From Prorocentrum cordatum (lineage: Eukaryota > Sar > Dinophyceae > Prorocentrales > Prorocentraceae), in contig CAUYUJ010022437.1 of NCBI GenBank assembly GCA_963575745.1, positions 411,896 through 475,895 of the forward strand: a stretch of 64,000 bases of DNA, read 5' to 3'. A model generated the notes under the pieces. It searched no databases, was not told the DNA's origin, and saw only the letters and a program-made list of their open reading frames with translations. Below, piece by piece: positions 61,588-64,000 of this stretch. Made by a program: the position numbers and the translations under genes. How positions within the stretch are numbered: position 1 is the first letter of the stretch; every line of letters begins with the position of its first letter.

Positions 61588-61879
61588 TCCCTGCCCAGCA
61601 ACCTCCGGGCCGATGCTCCACGCGCGGCGGGCGGCACGCCGGTGCTGGCCCCACCTCACGGGCCACGCGCACACCTGCCGAGCCGTTTTTCCTTTTGGGC
61701 GGAGGGCACCGTGCGACGCCTGGAGTACCGCTTCGGTGGGTCCTCGAGGCCGGACTGTCTGCTAGGGGCGAATATCGCAGGGCGGAATGGCTCTCGAGGT
61801 GCAGAAGCCCACCTGGATTTCACCCCCCCAGCTCTCCGCCCTAAGAACATGCTCAGAGCTGGCTCCTGTGATTAATGGA

Positions 61880-62066
61880 GGATGACGATTAATAAATGAC
61901 CGGGGGTCGTGTTCACGCGTCGGCGCCCGGGATGACGATTAGAAAAAACCGACCGCGGGCTGGACAACTATTTTGTAACCGTTCTCCTCCAGTCAGAAAA
62001 TTATGCAGAAATAACAAAACTATGTTTTTAATCGTTCTCTCCCATGTCTTTTATTAATCGTCATCC
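61880..62066. mobile_element. MITE, GGATGACGATTAATAAA family, copy 2
   Basis: 187 bp with perfect 17-bp inverted ends, GGATGACGATTAATAAA and TTTATTAATCGTCATCC. It aligns along its whole length with the copy at 37.5 kb. No target duplication is evident. The purine-poor interior contains AATCGTTCTC motifs that partly mirror the ends. Confidence 0.82.
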
Positions 62067-62266
62067 CGCATCACCATCGTCCGCTCTTCTCGGGCCGCCG
62101 CGGGGGGCGGCCCCCAGGGCGGCGCCCTCCGCCGGGCAGCGCCCTTGTGGCCACGGGGGCGCAGGCGGGCCCGATATGGCGGCCGGTTCACCGCCGCCCG
62201 CCCCCTTTGCCAGACGGCGCCCCCGGGAGGCCACCCCACCACCCCTGCAACATTCCCAGACCCCCT

Positions 62267-62432
62267 CGAGTTATGAAAAAATCACGACGGGAGGTTTTTC
62301 ATTAGTTTTGGCCTCTGGGGGCCCTTGCCGGCCCTCGGGACCGTCAAAAAACGACCCAGGACGAAAAACCGGTCCCGCTGGATGGGTCCAGACCGCTGGG
62401 GGTCGACGTCATGAAAAAATCATGACGTCGGG
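62267..62432 (+). repeat. Dispersed repeat (CCTCGGGACCGTC/ATCATGACGTCGGGG), copy 3
   Basis: Shares GGCCCT..CGGCCCTCGGGACCGTC, GGACGAAAAACCGGTCC, GCTGGGGGTCGACGTCATGA and ATCATGACGTCGGGG with two copies near 7 kb. ATGAAAAAATCA occurs near both ends. Confidence 0.6.
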
Positions 62433-62443
62433 GATCTGGGTTC

Positions 62444-62662
62444 TAGGCCTCCTAGATGGGGTCGGAGTAGATGGGGTCGTGCATCGACGATGTGGCTCGA
62501 TGCGGAGCCCGATTTTCTCCACGCCGGCGTCGCCGATGCATCGTCCACGTCAATGATGTATCGCCGGTGCATCACCAATGCATCGCCGATGCATCGCCGA
62601 TGTATCGGCAATGCGGAGCCATCCTCCGACCCCATCTACTTCGACTCCATCTGGGAGGCCTC
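62444..62662. repeat. Dispersed repeat with GCATCGGCGATGCGG, copy 3 (inverted ends intact)
   Basis: The clearest copy. Left TAGGCCTCCTAGATGGGGTC then GGAGTAGATGGGG is inverted at the right as CCCCATCTACTTCGACTCC then ATCTGGGAGGCC. The interior is a run of CATCGCCGATG-type palindromes. These inverted ends of about 30 bp suggest a MITE origin. A copy of the ATGAAAAAATCATGACGTC repeat abuts it on the left. Confidence 0.65.
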
Positions 62663-62664
62663 TA

Positions 62665-63610
62665 TACATGCACGCGGCGCTTCCGGCCCCGAGAGGCTGG
62701 CCCGCGCGGCGCTCGCTGCCGCGGGGCCTGACGAGCTCTGGCTCGCCTGGCCGCTGCGATCTCCTTCCCCCCCCCCCCTTCCCTCCCCTCCCCCCCCTCT
62801 CCCTCCCGCTCACCCCCTCTCCTCGCCGCCTTCCCCCCCCCTTCCTCCTCCACCTTCCTCCCTCTCCTCCCTCGTCTTCCCTCTGCTTCCTACCTGCCGC
62901 CCGACAGCGCTACGGTTCCAGACGATCCTCACGGTGCGTCAACCACTCGTTCGGCCGACCGGCCTCCCCTTCCTCTTATCATTCCTTTCCATATCCCCAC
63001 GTCTCTGTTTACTCGGGTCGCCCGGGGCCTTTGCTCGTGTGTCCGGGATTCGTTCACGAGTTTCCCTCCAATATTCCGATTTTGGCGCAACGCATCCGGC
63101 GCCTGGTATTAGAAGACGGAGCGGCCGGTTTGTCTTGATCTGTTGATCTCGGGGAAACGGTTTCGGGCCCGCGCACCGAACAAAGCCGAGCGCCGGATGT
63201 TTTCGGGCTCCCTCCCGCTCCTCCCGCCCACTGGGCCCTCGATCCTCACCCCTCCCGCCCCGACAGGGCCCATGTCACAATTCGATCGACCCAATTCAGT
63301 TTGATCGATCCGATTGGATTGGATTTCCTTCTTGGGGCGGTCCGACGCGGGCCGGTGCTTGCATGGCCCTGCGGAACAGCCTGGTGCGGCCGATCATCCG
63401 ATCCGAGGTCGAGCCCGTGCCGATGCGATCCGATCGGACGCGCGCTCCGACCCGACCCGATGACCTGCTCCGATGCTGACTGGCCCTGCGAACCTCCGCG
63501 GCAAAACCGGGCGGACCTGCGCGTCCTTCCGTCCCCGCGGGGTGCTGGCAGGAGTTGCGCCCCTGGTCCAGCAGCTGTCCCGAGCTCCCGGGCCTCCCCC
63601 CTGGATCCGC
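62665..63610. other. C-rich tract then mixed sequence; no recognised gene
   Basis: Pyrimidine tract at 62760-62900. Farther on, TCGATCGACCCAATTCAGTT and CGATCCGATTGGATTGGATT (63285-63330), and CCGATCCGAGGTCGAGCCCG, resemble the GATTCGAT-type motif at 16.1 kb. Confidence 0.4.
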
Positions 63611-63614
63611 GATC

Positions 63615-63925
63615 CTCCCCCCCTCCACCCCTCGTTATGCCCTCGATCCCTCGCCCCCCCCTGGATCCTCGATCCTTCCTCCTGCGCCCTCTTCGCTGAG
63701 TCCTCGATCCTTCGCCCCCCCCCAGATTCTTCATCCTGCGCCCTCTTCCCTTGTGTCCTCGATCCTTCGCCCCCCCCCGGATCCTTCATCCTGCGCCCTC
63801 TTCGCTGAGTCCTCGATCCTTCGTTCCCCCCCCCCGGATCCTTCATCCTTCTCCCTCTTCCCTTGTGTCCTCGATCCTTCGTTCCCCCCCCCCCGGATCC
63901 TCGATCCCGTCACCCCTCCGCCCCG
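63615..63925 (+). repeat. Minisatellite of about 60 bp (GGATCCTTCATCCTGCGCCC)
   Basis: Five or so units of GGATCCTTCATCCTGCGCCC, TCTTCGCTGAGTCCTCGATC or TCTTCCCTTGTGTCCTCGATC, and a C run. Units with GCTGAG and CCTTGT appear to alternate, implying amplification as a pair of about 120 bp. It is followed by a short GC-rich end of window with no recognised gene. Confidence 0.75.
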
Positions 63926-64000
63926 AGCCCGGCCGGGAAGCCTCGCGCCCTTGGCCGGCGCGTGCCGCCCTCGGCTGCAGGGGTGGCCGGCAGAGGTGCG

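Overview
This window looks like nuclear DNA of a GC-rich eukaryote (by eye about 60% G+C), most likely a dinoflagellate. There is no prokaryotic gene layout: no operons, no ribosome-binding sites and no runs of adjacent genes. Almost everything is repeats. The lineage call rests on one split gene on the + strand, with exons near 44.87, 46.75 and 51.27 kb. When joined, these read as one PDZ-like module of a kind I know from dinoflagellate gene models (LGMDVDHSD, then AKWNSDHPDKAVKRGD, then VNGVTGDPARLVNEC). Its introns are long and repeat-filled, its acceptors are AG followed by G, and two of its donors appear to begin with GA. A GC-rich genus such as Prorocentrum would fit, but this cannot be settled by reading.

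Layout. 0-3.3 kb: two diverged tandem arrays. 3.6-6.4 kb: purine tracts, a (GAT)n block and a possible minus-strand exon broken by TGA. 6.5-12 kb: inverted-repeat elements, direct repeats and TCC tracts. 12-15.3 kb: GC-rich repeats and one short minus-strand open frame. 15.3-18 kb: a (GGA)n tract, then unusual low-repeat sequence carrying a 243-codon frame. 18-32 kb: mixed minisatellites, (GTC)n and several miniature inverted-repeat transposable elements (MITEs). 32.6-33.7 kb: a ~125-bp array invaded by a microsatellite and by two nested MITEs. 34-44 kb: dispersed repeats and an approximately 1-kb (GAT)n-bearing repeat. 44.8-51.3 kb: the split gene. 51.65-52.8 kb: an inverted copy of that 1-kb repeat. 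53-64 kb: further repeats, a 73-bp satellite, a 620-bp (CCG)n block, a weak retroelement-like patch and terminal minisatellites.

The best-supported features are the MITEs. One family has five copies, each flanked by 8-bp target duplications (three exact, two with one mismatch), as in the hAT superfamily. One of these copies contains a second MITE flanked by TA, as in Tc1/mariner. A separate foldback element sits in a tandem repeat whose neighbours show the uninterrupted target. At least ten further dispersed families recur two or three times. No transposase gene is visible, so any mobility would have depended on enzymes encoded elsewhere.

Most long open frames here are translated microsatellites (poly-E, G, R, S, L, H, I, M, V) and are not annotated as genes. 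Spacing, homology and splice calls were made by eye; no alignment or database search was possible.
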